Source of the DNA: Microbacterium sp. MF43
Lineage (GTDB): Bacteria > Actinomycetota > Actinomycetes > Actinomycetales > Microbacteriaceae
DNA length: 64,000 bases
Assembly (NCBI RefSeq): GCF_012847295.1
Contig: NZ_JABBDY010000002.1
Coordinates: 806,001 to 870,000 of the forward strand
Reading direction: 5' to 3'
In this document: positions 52,543-60,841 of the stretch, piece by piece
Numbering within the stretch: the stretch's first letter is position 1
Layout of the letters: the number at the start of each line of letters is the position of its first letter
Program-made: the position numbers and the translations under genes
Notes under the pieces: model-generated
What the model was told of the DNA's origin: nothing
What the model saw: the letters and a program-made list of their open reading frames with translations, nothing else
Database searches by the model: none

Positions 52543-53613
52543 ATGACTGTTCCCCTGTGGGCGTGGTTCGCGGTGCTCGCCGTGATCCTGGTGATGCTCG
52601 TCGTCGACCTGGTCGCCCATCGTAAAGCGCACGTCATCGGCGTGCGCGAAGCGGCCGTGTGGTCGGTGGTGTGGGTCACGCTGGGCGTCGCGTTCGGCGT
52701 CCTGGTGTGGTCCGTGTGGGGCGCCGAGTTCGGGCAGCAGTACTTCGCCGGATACCTCATCGAGAAGTCGCTGGCGGTGGACAACGTGTTCGTGTGGGCG
52801 ATCATCTTCGCCGCGTTCGCCGTCCCCCGCGAGTATCAGCACCGGGTGCTCTTCCTCGGCGTGCTGGGCGCGCTCGTCTTCCGCGGAATCTTCATCGCCG
52901 CAGGTGCCGCACTGATCGAGAACTTCTCCTGGATCCTGTACGTGTTCGCGGCTTTCCTGATCTACACCGGGTGGCGGATGTTCCGTTCCCGCAACGATCA
53001 CGTGCACCCTGAGAAGTCGAAGATCCTGAAGCTGTTCCGCCGGTTCGTGCCGATGACGGACGCGTACCACGGGCAGAAGTTCCTGATCCGGAAGGCCGGG
53101 ATCGTGGTGGCCACGCCCCTGCTCGCGGTGCTCGTGCTGGTGGAGATCACCGACATCATCTTCGCCGTGGACTCCATCCCCGCCATCTTCGCCGTCACGT
53201 CGGAGCCGTTCCTGGTGTTCACCGCCAACGCGTTCGCGATTCTCGGACTTCGAGCGATGTACTTCCTGCTCGCGGACCTCATTCACCGGTTCGTCTACCT
53301 CAAGGTCGGGCTGTCGTTCGTCCTGATCTGGGTGGGCATCAAGATGCTTCTCCTGGACGTCCTCTACATCCCCACGACCGTCAGTCTGACGGTGGTCGCC
53401 ACGATCATCACGATCTCGATCGTCGCCAGCCTCCGGGCCACCCGCGGACAGGGCCGCCGCGAGGTGCAGACCGAGTCGGCCGGTGCGTTCCGGATCGCCA
53501 CCCCCGAGGAGATCGCCGCCGCCGAGCCCCTCCTCCGCCGGCGAGCCCGCACCACTCCGTCCACCCCGGGCGACGCCGGCGCGGGAAGCGGATCGGAGTC
53601 CTCCCATGGCTGA
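52543..53613 (+). CDS. TerC/Alx family integral membrane protein
   Basis: 356 residues from ATG 52543 (GGAGG 8 bases before); an earlier in-frame ATG at 52507 lies inside the riboswitch. Eight to nine membrane helices. TerC signature residues are visible: YLIEKSLAVDNVFVWAIIF near residue 68 and LVEITDIIFAVDSIPAIFAVT near 198, whose acidic residues likely bind metal. The cytoplasmic tail is Ala/Arg-rich. Riboswitch control implies a role in manganese export or metalation of exported proteins. Confidence 0.93.
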   Translation: MTVPLWAWFAVLAVILVMLVVDLVAHRKAHVIGVREAAVWSVVWVTLGVAFGVLVWSVWGAEFGQQYFAGYLIEKSLAVDNVFVWAIIFAAFAVPREYQHRVLFLGVLGALVFRGIFIAAGAALIENFSWILYVFAAFLIYTGWRMFRSRNDHVHPEKSKILKLFRRFVPMTDAYHGQKFLIRKAGIVVATPLLAVLVLVEITDIIFAVDSIPAIFAVTSEPFLVFTANAFAILGLRAMYFLLADLIHRFVYLKVGLSFVLIWVGIKMLLLDVLYIPTTVSLTVVATIITISIVASLRATRGQGRREVQTESAGAFRIATPEEIAAAEPLLRRRARTTPSTPGDAGAGSGSESSHG

Positions 53614-54202
53614 CCTGCGGAGCGACGAGCGGGCTGCGCGCGTGCACCTCGCCGACGGCCCGCACGAGGCCGGGAGCGGGGAGCAGCTCATCCTCACCGT
53701 CGACGAAGCACGCTGGTTTCTGGACGAGCTCCTCCCCGCTCATCGGGCACAGCTCGGGGATGTCCCTCATTTCCCGTGGCTGACCGGCTCGGCTCGATGG
53801 GCGGTGCGCCGCATCACGGTCGTCCTGCCCCGCGACGCCGAGGCCAGCCGAACGATCCTGAAGCTGTCGGCGTTCTTCACGCCGAATCCGGACACCGTTC
53901 AGGTCTTCGTTCAGCTGGAGCGGGGGCGACTCAGCCTCGATCCCGCCGTGCTCGCCCACTCCCACCGCCGCCGCCTCCACGCGGCGATCGCCCGCGCTCT
54001 GGATGCTGCCGACGCAGCCGGCCTGCCGCTCACCCCCTCGCACATCCGGGAGTTCACCCCGCGCGCCGCTCGTGCTGCCGGACTGGCGGAGAAGCGCGCC
54101 GTGCTGCGCGCCGGGATCTTCGCCCTGGAGTGGGATGACGCGCGCCGCCGCGTTCCGCTGGGCGCTGAGGTCCGGGAGAACGATCGAGAACTCATGTCGT
54201 GA
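53606..54202 (+). CDS. Hypothetical protein cotranscribed with terC
   Basis: 198 residues from ATG 53606, overlapping the TerC stop by 8 bases. No recognised domain and no membrane segment. The middle (WAVRRITVVLPRDAEASRTILKLSAFF) looks alpha/beta; the C-terminus is Arg/Ala-rich. Overlap with terC implies joint expression, so a metal-related or membrane-linked role is possible but unproven. Confidence 0.65.
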   Translation: MADLRSDERAARVHLADGPHEAGSGEQLILTVDEARWFLDELLPAHRAQLGDVPHFPWLTGSARWAVRRITVVLPRDAEASRTILKLSAFFTPNPDTVQVFVQLERGRLSLDPAVLAHSHRRRLHAAIARALDAADAAGLPLTPSHIREFTPRAARAAGLAEKRAVLRAGIFALEWDDARRRVPLGAEVRENDRELMS

Positions 54203-54240
54203 AGACCGACCCCATCACCACCCCGAGAGGAAGATCATCG

Positions 54241-55065
54241 ATGAGCAAGCTGAACCGTCTCATGGACCTCACCAGCCAGGCGCTGGGCACCACCCCCTCC
54301 CCGCCGGCCGCCGGCGCCGGCGGCTCTGAGAAGGTCCCCTGGCAAGCGGCCCTGCAGCAGGCCGCCGGTGCACTCACCCGAAAGGACGCGCCGCCTCGCA
54401 CCCCACTCCCCGTCCCCGGCACCCCCGCGGAGCCGCCGACGGGAAGGTCAGCGCAGGGACGCCGCAGTCCTCTCACTCCGCCACCCGCGGTCGGACCGGC
54501 GAGCGACCGCGACGCGGTGGCGCGGTACGAGTATCTGCTGCGCACCGCACCGCCCGCTCAGCTCGAGCAGATCCACCACGATGCTTTCGCCCGTCTCGGA
54601 CCCGGCGACCGCGAGCAGGTCGCCGAGCGGATGCGCGCCGAACTGCCGCCCGGAGAGCAGCCGCGGAGCGCGGGTCCCGCCGACCTCGCCCGCGCCGCCA
54701 CGCGCGCGGAGATCGGTCGCCCCGGTTCACTCGCCCCGCTGCTGGCGCGCAGCGCCCCCGTTCTCGCGGGAACCGCCGCGGCCGGGGGTTTGCTGATCGC
54801 CATCGCGGGGGGCGCCGTCGTGAGCACCGTCGCCGCCCCCCTGCTGGCTCAGGCTCTCACTGCGGGTGTCGACTTCTCCGCCCTCGCCGAGAGCGTCGAC
54901 CTGGAGGCGATCACCGGCGTCGGAGGTGAACTCACTGCCGGCGCGATGGAGACCGTGAGCAGTGCGTCAGACACCGTCACCGGGCTGGCTGATCAGGTCA
55001 GCAGCCTGGGCGACTCGTTCTCCGGCATCGGCCTGCCCGGCCTCGGAGACCTCTTCGGCCGCTAG
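54241..55065 (+). CDS. Hypothetical protein with hydrophobic segment, cotranscribed with terC
   Basis: 274 residues from ATG 54241 (AGAGGAAG upstream); GTG 54199 overlapping the previous stop is an alternative. N-terminal MSKLNRLMDLTSQALG, a Pro/Ala-rich linker, then a soluble segment (DRDAVARYEYLLRTAPPAQLEQIHHDAFARL) and one long hydrophobic stretch near residues 178-210 (LAGTAAAGGLLIAIAGGAVVSTVA). Family not recognised. Third gene of the riboswitch-led operon. Confidence 0.65.
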   Translation: MSKLNRLMDLTSQALGTTPSPPAAGAGGSEKVPWQAALQQAAGALTRKDAPPRTPLPVPGTPAEPPTGRSAQGRRSPLTPPPAVGPASDRDAVARYEYLLRTAPPAQLEQIHHDAFARLGPGDREQVAERMRAELPPGEQPRSAGPADLARAATRAEIGRPGSLAPLLARSAPVLAGTAAAGGLLIAIAGGAVVSTVAAPLLAQALTAGVDFSALAESVDLEAITGVGGELTAGAMETVSSASDTVTGLADQVSSLGDSFSGIGLPGLGDLFGR

Positions 55066-55535
55066 ATGTACCGCCCAGGGACGTTGGTCGAGTGTGAGGA
55101 CTCGCGACCGGTTCGGAGGTGAGGCGAGGGCCTCCGTAACGCCGCTCCGGCGGTCATGGGCTTTCACGATCTCGTTGACGAGAGAGCAGCCCGAGCTGCC
55201 ATCAATCCTGATGACCGGGCCATCGCGCTTCATGGATCGGAACGACCCAAAGCAGCGAAGCATCAATTGATGACGATCTTGCCGACGTCGATGTAGTAGT
55301 TGGTCGCGGCGGCTGCTTTGATTCCGGTGTTCGTACATTGGGGATGTGGGTGCCGCTCAGGGTCTCGGCGTCACAGTTCGCGCCGTTCGCGGCAGATTAT
55401 GTATGCGGCGATGCCGTGATCCGGTGCGAAGCCGCCCCGGGCGACGAGCTGACGGCAGAGCGCTCGGGTGACCGTGATTCCGCTTTGTGGAAGGACGCTA
55501 ATGCTGCGCGTTTGCGACAGACGTGTACGGCGTCA
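55066..55535. other. Gene-poor junction before the conjugative element
   Basis: 470 bases with only short fragments. On the minus strand a frame ending at 55263 reads NTGIKAAAATNYYIDVGKIV, gene-like but only 20 residues, and further upstream text is one frame away. Probably decayed sequence at the element boundary. Confidence 0.35.
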
Positions 55536-55853
55536 TCAGATTTCGCCGATCGCAAGCCCGAGACGAAGATACATCTCCGTCACGGCGGCGTCATCGACCC
55601 GGTACTGGATCCATTGTCCTCTGGCGGCTTTGTCGCGGGGCGGGTCGGCGATGAGGAGGCCGGCGTCGAGGAGCTCGTCGATCGCGCGGTAGGCAGTCAT
55701 CCGTGAGGTTCCCAGCGCGGCAGCCACCTCTCCCGCGCCCACATCGGGGTGCGCCCGGAGGTAGCCGACGACGCCGGCCTTCAGTCGGCTGCCGAATGCA
55801 TCAATGGGATCCTCCGCGGACTGCTCGTTCGCGGGTCGGGTCGGGTCGGGCAT
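55536..55853 (-). CDS. Winged-helix (ArsR/MarR-like) transcriptional regulator
   Basis: 105 residues. HTH text VGYLRAHPDVGAGEVAAALGTSRMTAYRAIDELLDAGLL (about 28-66) followed by a wing RGQWIQYRVDD. Divergent from the conjugation genes; the 90-base gap holds direct and inverted repeats likely to be its operator, so it may keep transfer functions repressed. Confidence 0.75.
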   Translation of the reverse strand: MPDPTRPANEQSAEDPIDAFGSRLKAGVVGYLRAHPDVGAGEVAAALGTSRMTAYRAIDELLDAGLLIADPPRDKAARGQWIQYRVDDAAVTEMYLRLGLAIGEI

Positions 55854-55890
55854 GACTCATTGTCCCGCACCCGACGATCTCCGTCCAGCG

Positions 55891-55925
55891 AAGTGCTACA
55901 GAAAGTGCTACACATTCGAAGTGTA
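55891..55925. promoter_or_regulatory. Repeat-bearing divergent promoter region
   Basis: AAGTGCTACA occurs twice with a 12-base period (55891 and 55903), and TACAC-N7-GTGTA (55909-55925) is an inverted repeat around TTCGAA. TACGAT near 55932 could be a -10 for the rightward genes. Candidate binding site for the regulator at 55536-55853. Confidence 0.5.
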
Positions 55926-55943
55926 TCGCGCTACGATGCACTC

Positions 55944-56234
55944 ATGTCAACGGAGGAAGCGGACCCGGCACGCGACGAGGTCGCGCTCACGGACCTGTCC
56001 CCCGAAGAGCCGACAGACAGCGCAGCAATTCCCGGCGTAGGGTGCATCGCAACGGCGCAGAGGCGATCCCCAGCCCCTCGTGCTGGATTCGCGCGCGCTC
56101 CGTTCTTTACTCGCATGCCGAATCTTTTCGAATCGCCTCTGGTGTGCGTAGGATGCCGCCACGACGCCCCGCATTCGAGTTCCCCCGCTCGCGGATCAGG
56201 CGACGCTCGGGATTCCCGGGAGAGGTCGAGATGA
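55944..56234 (+). CDS. Small hypothetical protein at start of conjugation cluster
   Basis: 96 residues from ATG 55944. The first 30 are acidic and gene-like (MSTEEADPARDEVALTDLS); the rest is Arg/Ser/Pro-rich and may be a shadow. Its stop overlaps the next start (ATGA), which supports it a little. No family recognised. Confidence 0.35.
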   Translation: MSTEEADPARDEVALTDLSPEEPTDSAAIPGVGCIATAQRRSPAPRAGFARAPFFTRMPNLFESPLVCVGCRHDAPHSSSPARGSGDARDSRERSR

Positions 56235-56971
56235 TGTCGATGGCACGCAGCACGGGCGGCCGAGCGAAGATGTGGGCGTGGATCGGCGGCGCCGTTCTCC
56301 TCGTCGGAGTTGTGGGTATCGTGATCGCCGCACTGAGCGGGTCGGGTTCCACGCCGACGCCGTCGCCGTCCGATCCCCGGACACCTTCGAACGGATCGAG
56401 CTCGTCACCCTCGTCGAACGGGCAGGCGATCGTCGATCCCGATGTCGTCGATCGAGGGTGGGCGCCGGAGCCGATCACCACCGACGCGGAGACCTACGTC
56501 GCCGCTGCCCTTGCCGCGGCGTCGACGTTCGACACGAAGGCGAGCGCGCGCGACGAGTGGCTGGACTACCTCGAGACGTGGTTCACCCCCGACACGCGAT
56601 ACCCCGAAGGCCAGGACCGCGAGCGACAGCTCAGCGCGGCACTAACCGAGCTGCGGCAAGGAGTTGTCCTGCCGGAGCAGGAGTGGCAGTCGCTGGCCGC
56701 TGAGGACGGTCGGGTTGAGGCGACCGCGGGCGCGGTTTCGCTGTCGGAGGTTCCGGAGGACGCGACGGGGGATATGGCGATCGGCACCGCGGATGTGGTG
56801 CTGACGTTCACGCGGTCGGATGGTGCTGGGGGCGAGTCCTCGTATGAGGAGTCGGTGCGGGTGAGCGTGCAGGTGTTGTGCGGTGAGGAGTCGGTGCCGA
56901 CTCCGAACTCGGCGCAGCGGGCTGGGGACTGCAAGGTGGTGCGGTTCTTCACCGAACCCGTGGAGCCCTGA
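56231..56971 (+). CDS. Membrane-anchored conjugal transfer protein (TcpC/VirB8-like role suspected)
   Basis: 246 residues from ATG 56231 (GAGAGGTCGAG upstream). One N-terminal membrane helix (MWAWIGGAVLLVGVVGIVIAAL), a Ser/Pro-rich linker, then an extracellular alpha/beta domain (ETYVAAALAAASTFDTKASARDEWLDYLETWFTPD) of the size and pattern seen in VirB8/TcpC-type scaffold proteins. The assignment rests on topology and neighbours. Confidence 0.65.
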   Translation: MMSMARSTGGRAKMWAWIGGAVLLVGVVGIVIAALSGSGSTPTPSPSDPRTPSNGSSSSPSSNGQAIVDPDVVDRGWAPEPITTDAETYVAAALAAASTFDTKASARDEWLDYLETWFTPDTRYPEGQDRERQLSAALTELRQGVVLPEQEWQSLAAEDGRVEATAGAVSLSEVPEDATGDMAIGTADVVLTFTRSDGAGGESSYEESVRVSVQVLCGEESVPTPNSAQRAGDCKVVRFFTEPVEP

Positions 56972-56972
56972 C

Positions 56973-57590
56973 ATGCCTGCCCCGGTCGCCGTCGCCACTG
57001 CCCTCGCTGGAACGAGGACGGGTCGCCGGGTCCTGATCGGGGTGCTCGTCGCGCTCGGCCTGGCGGTCGGGTTGGTGTTGACGCCGCTGATCGCGATTCC
57101 GTTCGCGATCGCCGGTGCCGGCGCATCCGCCGCCATCGCAGGCTCATCGGAGGGCGGACCGACCGTTGAAGGCGAGTGGGGCTATCCGCTCGCCGGCAAC
57201 TACACGAAGGGGCGCGGATTCGGGTGGGGGCCTGTGGTCGGGTGCGCGTACTGCCCGAGCGACCACTCCGGCTACGACATGGCGCAGGGCTGCGGCAGCA
57301 CCATCTTCGCCGCTGGCCCCGGCCGTGTGACCACGGCAGGCAGATACCTCGACTACGGCAACGCCGTGATCATCGACCACGGCGACGACCTGTTCACCCT
57401 CTACGGGCACCTGCAGGACGACTCCATCCGCGTCCGGGTCGGAGACGCCGTACGAGCCGGCGCACCGCTGGGAGCCGAGGGCAACACCGGCCGCTCTTAC
57501 GGCTGTCACCTGCACTTCGAGATCCGCAGTCACGGGACTCGCATCGATCCGCAACCGTTCATGGCCGCGCGCGGCCTCCCCCTCACCTGA
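56973..57590 (+). CDS. M23 family metallopeptidase (LytM-type)
   Basis: 205 residues. N-terminal membrane helix (VLIGVLVALGLAVGLVLTPLIAIPF), then an M23 domain with HSGYDMA (zinc His and Asp), LYGHL and HLHFEIR near residue 180. Cleaves peptidoglycan cross-bridges, here presumably to make room for the transfer channel. One base between the previous stop and this ATG. Confidence 0.9.
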   Translation: MPAPVAVATALAGTRTGRRVLIGVLVALGLAVGLVLTPLIAIPFAIAGAGASAAIAGSSEGGPTVEGEWGYPLAGNYTKGRGFGWGPVVGCAYCPSDHSGYDMAQGCGSTIFAAGPGRVTTAGRYLDYGNAVIIDHGDDLFTLYGHLQDDSIRVRVGDAVRAGAPLGAEGNTGRSYGCHLHFEIRSHGTRIDPQPFMAARGLPLT

Positions 57591-57616
57591 CGCAGGCCCC
57601 CGGAAGGAGCCCCATC

Positions 57617-57904
57617 ATGCCCCAGCCCTTCGATGTCGATGTCCCCGACATCCAACCGGACTACTCCGCCCCGTTCTTCCAAGGCTTCCAAGTCATCGTC
57701 TCCTACCTCCTCGCCGGAGCGATGCTCGTCGTCCTCGCGATGCTCATCATGGCCGGCGCCGCGCTCGCGTTCCGGGGCTTGGCGTCCGACCGGGTGCGGA
57801 CCTGGGCGGGCGAGAACATCATGTGGATCTTCATCGCCGCCGCCATCCTCGGCGCCGCCAGCGGCCTGTTCGCGTGGTTCGTGAACTTCGACTTCGGCTT
57901 CTGA
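57617..57904 (+). CDS. Small two-helix membrane protein (VirB2/TrbC-pilin-like)
   Basis: 95 residues with two hydrophobic helices (VIVSYLLAGAMLVVLAMLIMAGAALAF and IMWIFIAAAILGAASGLFAWFV) and a short acidic N-terminus. Size and topology match VirB2/TrbC-like subunits, and its place before the VirB6-like gene fits. GGAAGGAG precedes ATG 57617. Confidence 0.7.
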   Translation: MPQPFDVDVPDIQPDYSAPFFQGFQVIVSYLLAGAMLVVLAMLIMAGAALAFRGLASDRVRTWAGENIMWIFIAAAILGAASGLFAWFVNFDFGF

Positions 57905-57905
57905 C

Positions 57906-59351
57906 ATGAACGCCCTGCGCACCCTCACCCTCGCCACCCTCCTCGGCGGCGCGATCGCAATCGGTGCGCTCTCTCCCGCCCACGCCACCACCACGCCACC
58001 CGCGCCCGCTGCAATCACGGCGTCCGCACCGGTCGCTGGCGAGTCCTGGTCCGCCCCGAACTATCCCGTGGATTGCCTGGCCGCGAGTGGGCAGGTCGCC
58101 TGCACCCCGACAGACGCAAACGATGTCGTCACCCAGACCTGCTACCTATGGGTCCTCTTCGACGGCGAGACCGCGACTGTCTGCACGACGTACGCGACCC
58201 ACAAGGATGCGTTGATTGCAGCGGGCGGCAAGGCTGCGCTGGTCGCCTACGGATGCAGTGTCGGCGACGTCGTCTGCGTGACATTCGAGAACGCCGGCCG
58301 TGGAATGGCGATGTCGGCGACGGCGATGATGTACGCGGTCGCCGCGAACATGCGATTCGACACCACCTCGTTGCTGTGGGATGCCGCGACCGGCGAGTGG
58401 GCGTTCTGGGCGTGGGCGATCCTCATCGTGATGCTCGGTGCGATGATCTGGGCCATCACCGCCGCCGTCGTCTCCGGCGACCGCAGCGAGGTCGTCGGCG
58501 CGATCGTCCGATCCTTCATCGCCGTCGCCGCACTGCCACTCACGCTGTGGGTGACCGGGCACCTGCTGAACGCGGTGGACGACCTGACCTGGTACATCAT
58601 GAACCGCGACGGACCCGCATCCCTGTTCGCGACCCTGCAGGGAGTGATGTGGGCAGGCGGGCAGGCGAACTACTTCTTCGCGTTCCTCATCCACGGACTG
58701 CTCATGGTCGGGATGCTGCTGCTGATGTTGGTCTTCACGTTCCGCAACATCGTCCTCGCCGCCCTGATCGCGGTCGGTCCGGTCGCGTGGATGGTGTTTC
58801 CCGTCCGCGGCATCGGCCCGCAATGGGTGGTCCGGTACGTGTCCGCCGTCGTCGTCCTGCTGCTCACCGGACCGCTCACGATCGGGTTCGTCACCCTCAT
58901 CATCAACGGACTCTCCGCGGTGACGACGATCTGGGATCCGCAGGCGTGGCCGCTGCTGTTCGGGCTCGCGTTGGTCGCGTTCGCCCCGTTCGCGATCTTC
59001 GGACTGTTCAGCTTCGTCGGCGCCGTCGCCGCCGACGGCGTCGGGTCCCGGCTCGGCAGTCACGCCGGATCGATGGGTGCCCGAGCCGCCCGCACCGCCG
59101 TCGCCATCCCCTCCCGGCTCGGCGCCGCACCCGCCGGCATCGCACGCTCCGCTGCCGGACGCGGCGCTGCAGCGGGGGCGAGCACGACTCGAGGTAACGC
59201 GGGCGCGCGCAGCAGCATAGCGCGCGGCGCCACCGGTCCTGCGGGCAAGCCCGCGACCAGCCCCGCGCCTAACAAGCCGCAGGTCGGCCAGGCGCCACCA
59301 CCCGCACCGACACCTCGCCCGCCGGTCACGGCTGAGAGGAGCCCGTCATGA
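57906..59351 (+). CDS. TrbL/VirB6-like conjugal transfer membrane protein
   Basis: 481 residues. Signal peptide (1-28, ending AHA), an extracellular Cys-containing part (LAASGQVACTPTDANDVVTQTC), then about six membrane helices between residues 155 and 375, and a Ala/Gly/Pro-rich cytoplasmic tail. Layout typical of the TrbL/VirB6 inner-membrane channel of actinobacterial elements. Stop overlaps the next start. Confidence 0.78.
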   Translation: MNALRTLTLATLLGGAIAIGALSPAHATTTPPAPAAITASAPVAGESWSAPNYPVDCLAASGQVACTPTDANDVVTQTCYLWVLFDGETATVCTTYATHKDALIAAGGKAALVAYGCSVGDVVCVTFENAGRGMAMSATAMMYAVAANMRFDTTSLLWDAATGEWAFWAWAILIVMLGAMIWAITAAVVSGDRSEVVGAIVRSFIAVAALPLTLWVTGHLLNAVDDLTWYIMNRDGPASLFATLQGVMWAGGQANYFFAFLIHGLLMVGMLLLMLVFTFRNIVLAALIAVGPVAWMVFPVRGIGPQWVVRYVSAVVVLLLTGPLTIGFVTLIINGLSAVTTIWDPQAWPLLFGLALVAFAPFAIFGLFSFVGAVAADGVGSRLGSHAGSMGARAARTAVAIPSRLGAAPAGIARSAAGRGAAAGASTTRGNAGARSSIARGATGPAGKPATSPAPNKPQVGQAPPPAPTPRPPVTAERSPS

Positions 59352-60841
59352 GCACATCCCCCGATCTATCACGCCCGGTCCGGCTTCCCCGCCGGTCGCG
59401 GCAAGGGATCGTGATGGGCCTGGACGGGTGGCAGCTCGCCTTCCTCACCCTCGCCGCTGTTGTCGTTCTGATTGCTATCAACAGGTTCGGGCCGCCCGGG
59501 CTCCTCTACGCCGCCCCGATCTACCTCGCGCTCAGCGCCACCGCGATCGCGACGATTCACGGGATCTCCGCGCCCCGGATGGGTGGACTGTGGCTGACGA
59601 AGCAGCTGCGGCACGCCACGGGAGCAACGACCGACACGTTCCGGCCAGAACGGAGGGAACTCGCCGGGACGCTGAACCTTCCGGGCGTGCGGGCGTCGCT
59701 GCAGTTCTGGGACGTCGACGGAGTCGCGTGCATCTATAACCCGCACGACCGCACCGTGTCGGTGACCGCGGAGCTCGAGGTGCAGGGATTCCTGATGCAC
59801 GACACCCCGGACCGGTACGACCTCGCCCAGCAGTGGGCGCAGGTCCTCGCCTCCTTCACCCAACGCCCCGGGATCAAGCGGATCACTTTGCAGGAGCGCA
59901 CTCTGCCGACCACGATCAGGGCCGCGCGGGACCACTACGACACCGTCACCCAGCGGCAGGACCTCGACCCCTCCAGCCCGGTCGCGACCAACTACCGGGA
60001 TGTGATGAACGGGTCCGAGCGCTTCGCCGTCGCCCACCGCAACTACCTCACCTTCACCCTCGACCTCATCGCTCTCTCCGCGCAGTTGAAGTCCCTCGGT
60101 GGCGGGAAGGACGCCATCCAGTCCCTCGCCTACATCGAGGCCCACAACCTCGCCGACGCGCTCCGGGCTGCGAAGGTCAAGGTCCGCAAGTGGCTCTCCC
60201 CGCGCGATGTCGCCGCGCTCGCCCGCGTGGCGTTCGACCCGGAGTTCGCCGCCACCGTGCAGAACCGTGACACCGGGCACACCGGGGTCGACCCGATCGC
60301 ACTCGGCCCGATGCACCTGGAGGAGCCAAAAGGCCGCAACGGGGTCGTGTACTCCGACTCGGGGGTGCACACCACGATGTGGGTGCACGAATGGCCCAGG
60401 TCGGATGCGCCAGTGGGGTTCGTGGCGCCGATCGTGTTCGCCCGGCACCCCCACACCGGCGACGCCGTCACCCACATCTTCACCCTGGTGCTGACGCCGG
60501 TGCCGGTGGCAAAGGCACTGCGGCGGATCCGGGATGAGAAGAAGGTCTGGCGGGGCAATGAGAAGCTGCGCGCCAAGCGCGGCGCCGACGGATCGGCGGC
60601 CGACGCAGCGGACTGGGAGGCGCTGGAGAAGCAGGAGCAGGAGATCGTCGCCGGGCACGGCGAGTTCCGCTACGGCGCCTACCTCACCGTCACCGCCCCC
60701 GACGAGGAGCGCCTCGACCAAGCCATCGCCGGGATGCGCAACGCGCTCTCCCGTGCCGGGATGGAGGCGCAGATCCTGTACTGCCAGCAAGCCGAAGCCC
60801 TCATGGTCAACGCCCTCCCCGTCGGGCTGGGGATGAAGTGA
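59348..60841 (+). CDS. SCO6880 family type IV secretion protein
   Basis: 497 residues. Two N-terminal membrane helices (LAFLTLAAVVVLIAINRFGPPGLL and onwards), then a long soluble part with the family phrases TLNLPGVRASLQFWDVDGVACIYNPHDRTVSVTAELE, FTQRPGIKRITLQERTLP and a C-terminal EERLDQAIAGMRNALSRAGMEAQ. Family members are strictly found in actinobacterial conjugation clusters, perhaps as VirB3-like partners of the ATPase encoded next. Confidence 0.9.
   Translation: MSTSPDLSRPVRLPRRSRQGIVMGLDGWQLAFLTLAAVVVLIAINRFGPPGLLYAAPIYLALSATAIATIHGISAPRMGGLWLTKQLRHATGATTDTFRPERRELAGTLNLPGVRASLQFWDVDGVACIYNPHDRTVSVTAELEVQGFLMHDTPDRYDLAQQWAQVLASFTQRPGIKRITLQERTLPTTIRAARDHYDTVTQRQDLDPSSPVATNYRDVMNGSERFAVAHRNYLTFTLDLIALSAQLKSLGGGKDAIQSLAYIEAHNLADALRAAKVKVRKWLSPRDVAALARVAFDPEFAATVQNRDTGHTGVDPIALGPMHLEEPKGRNGVVYSDSGVHTTMWVHEWPRSDAPVGFVAPIVFARHPHTGDAVTHIFTLVLTPVPVAKALRRIRDEKKVWRGNEKLRAKRGADGSAADAADWEALEKQEQEIVAGHGEFRYGAYLTVTAPDEERLDQAIAGMRNALSRAGMEAQILYCQQAEALMVNALPVGLGMK

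Noticed and set aside
55263-55390. Minus-strand gene-like tail ending in YYIDVGKIVIN
   Set aside because: Only about 20 residues before the frame is lost; too short to call, noted as possible remnant.
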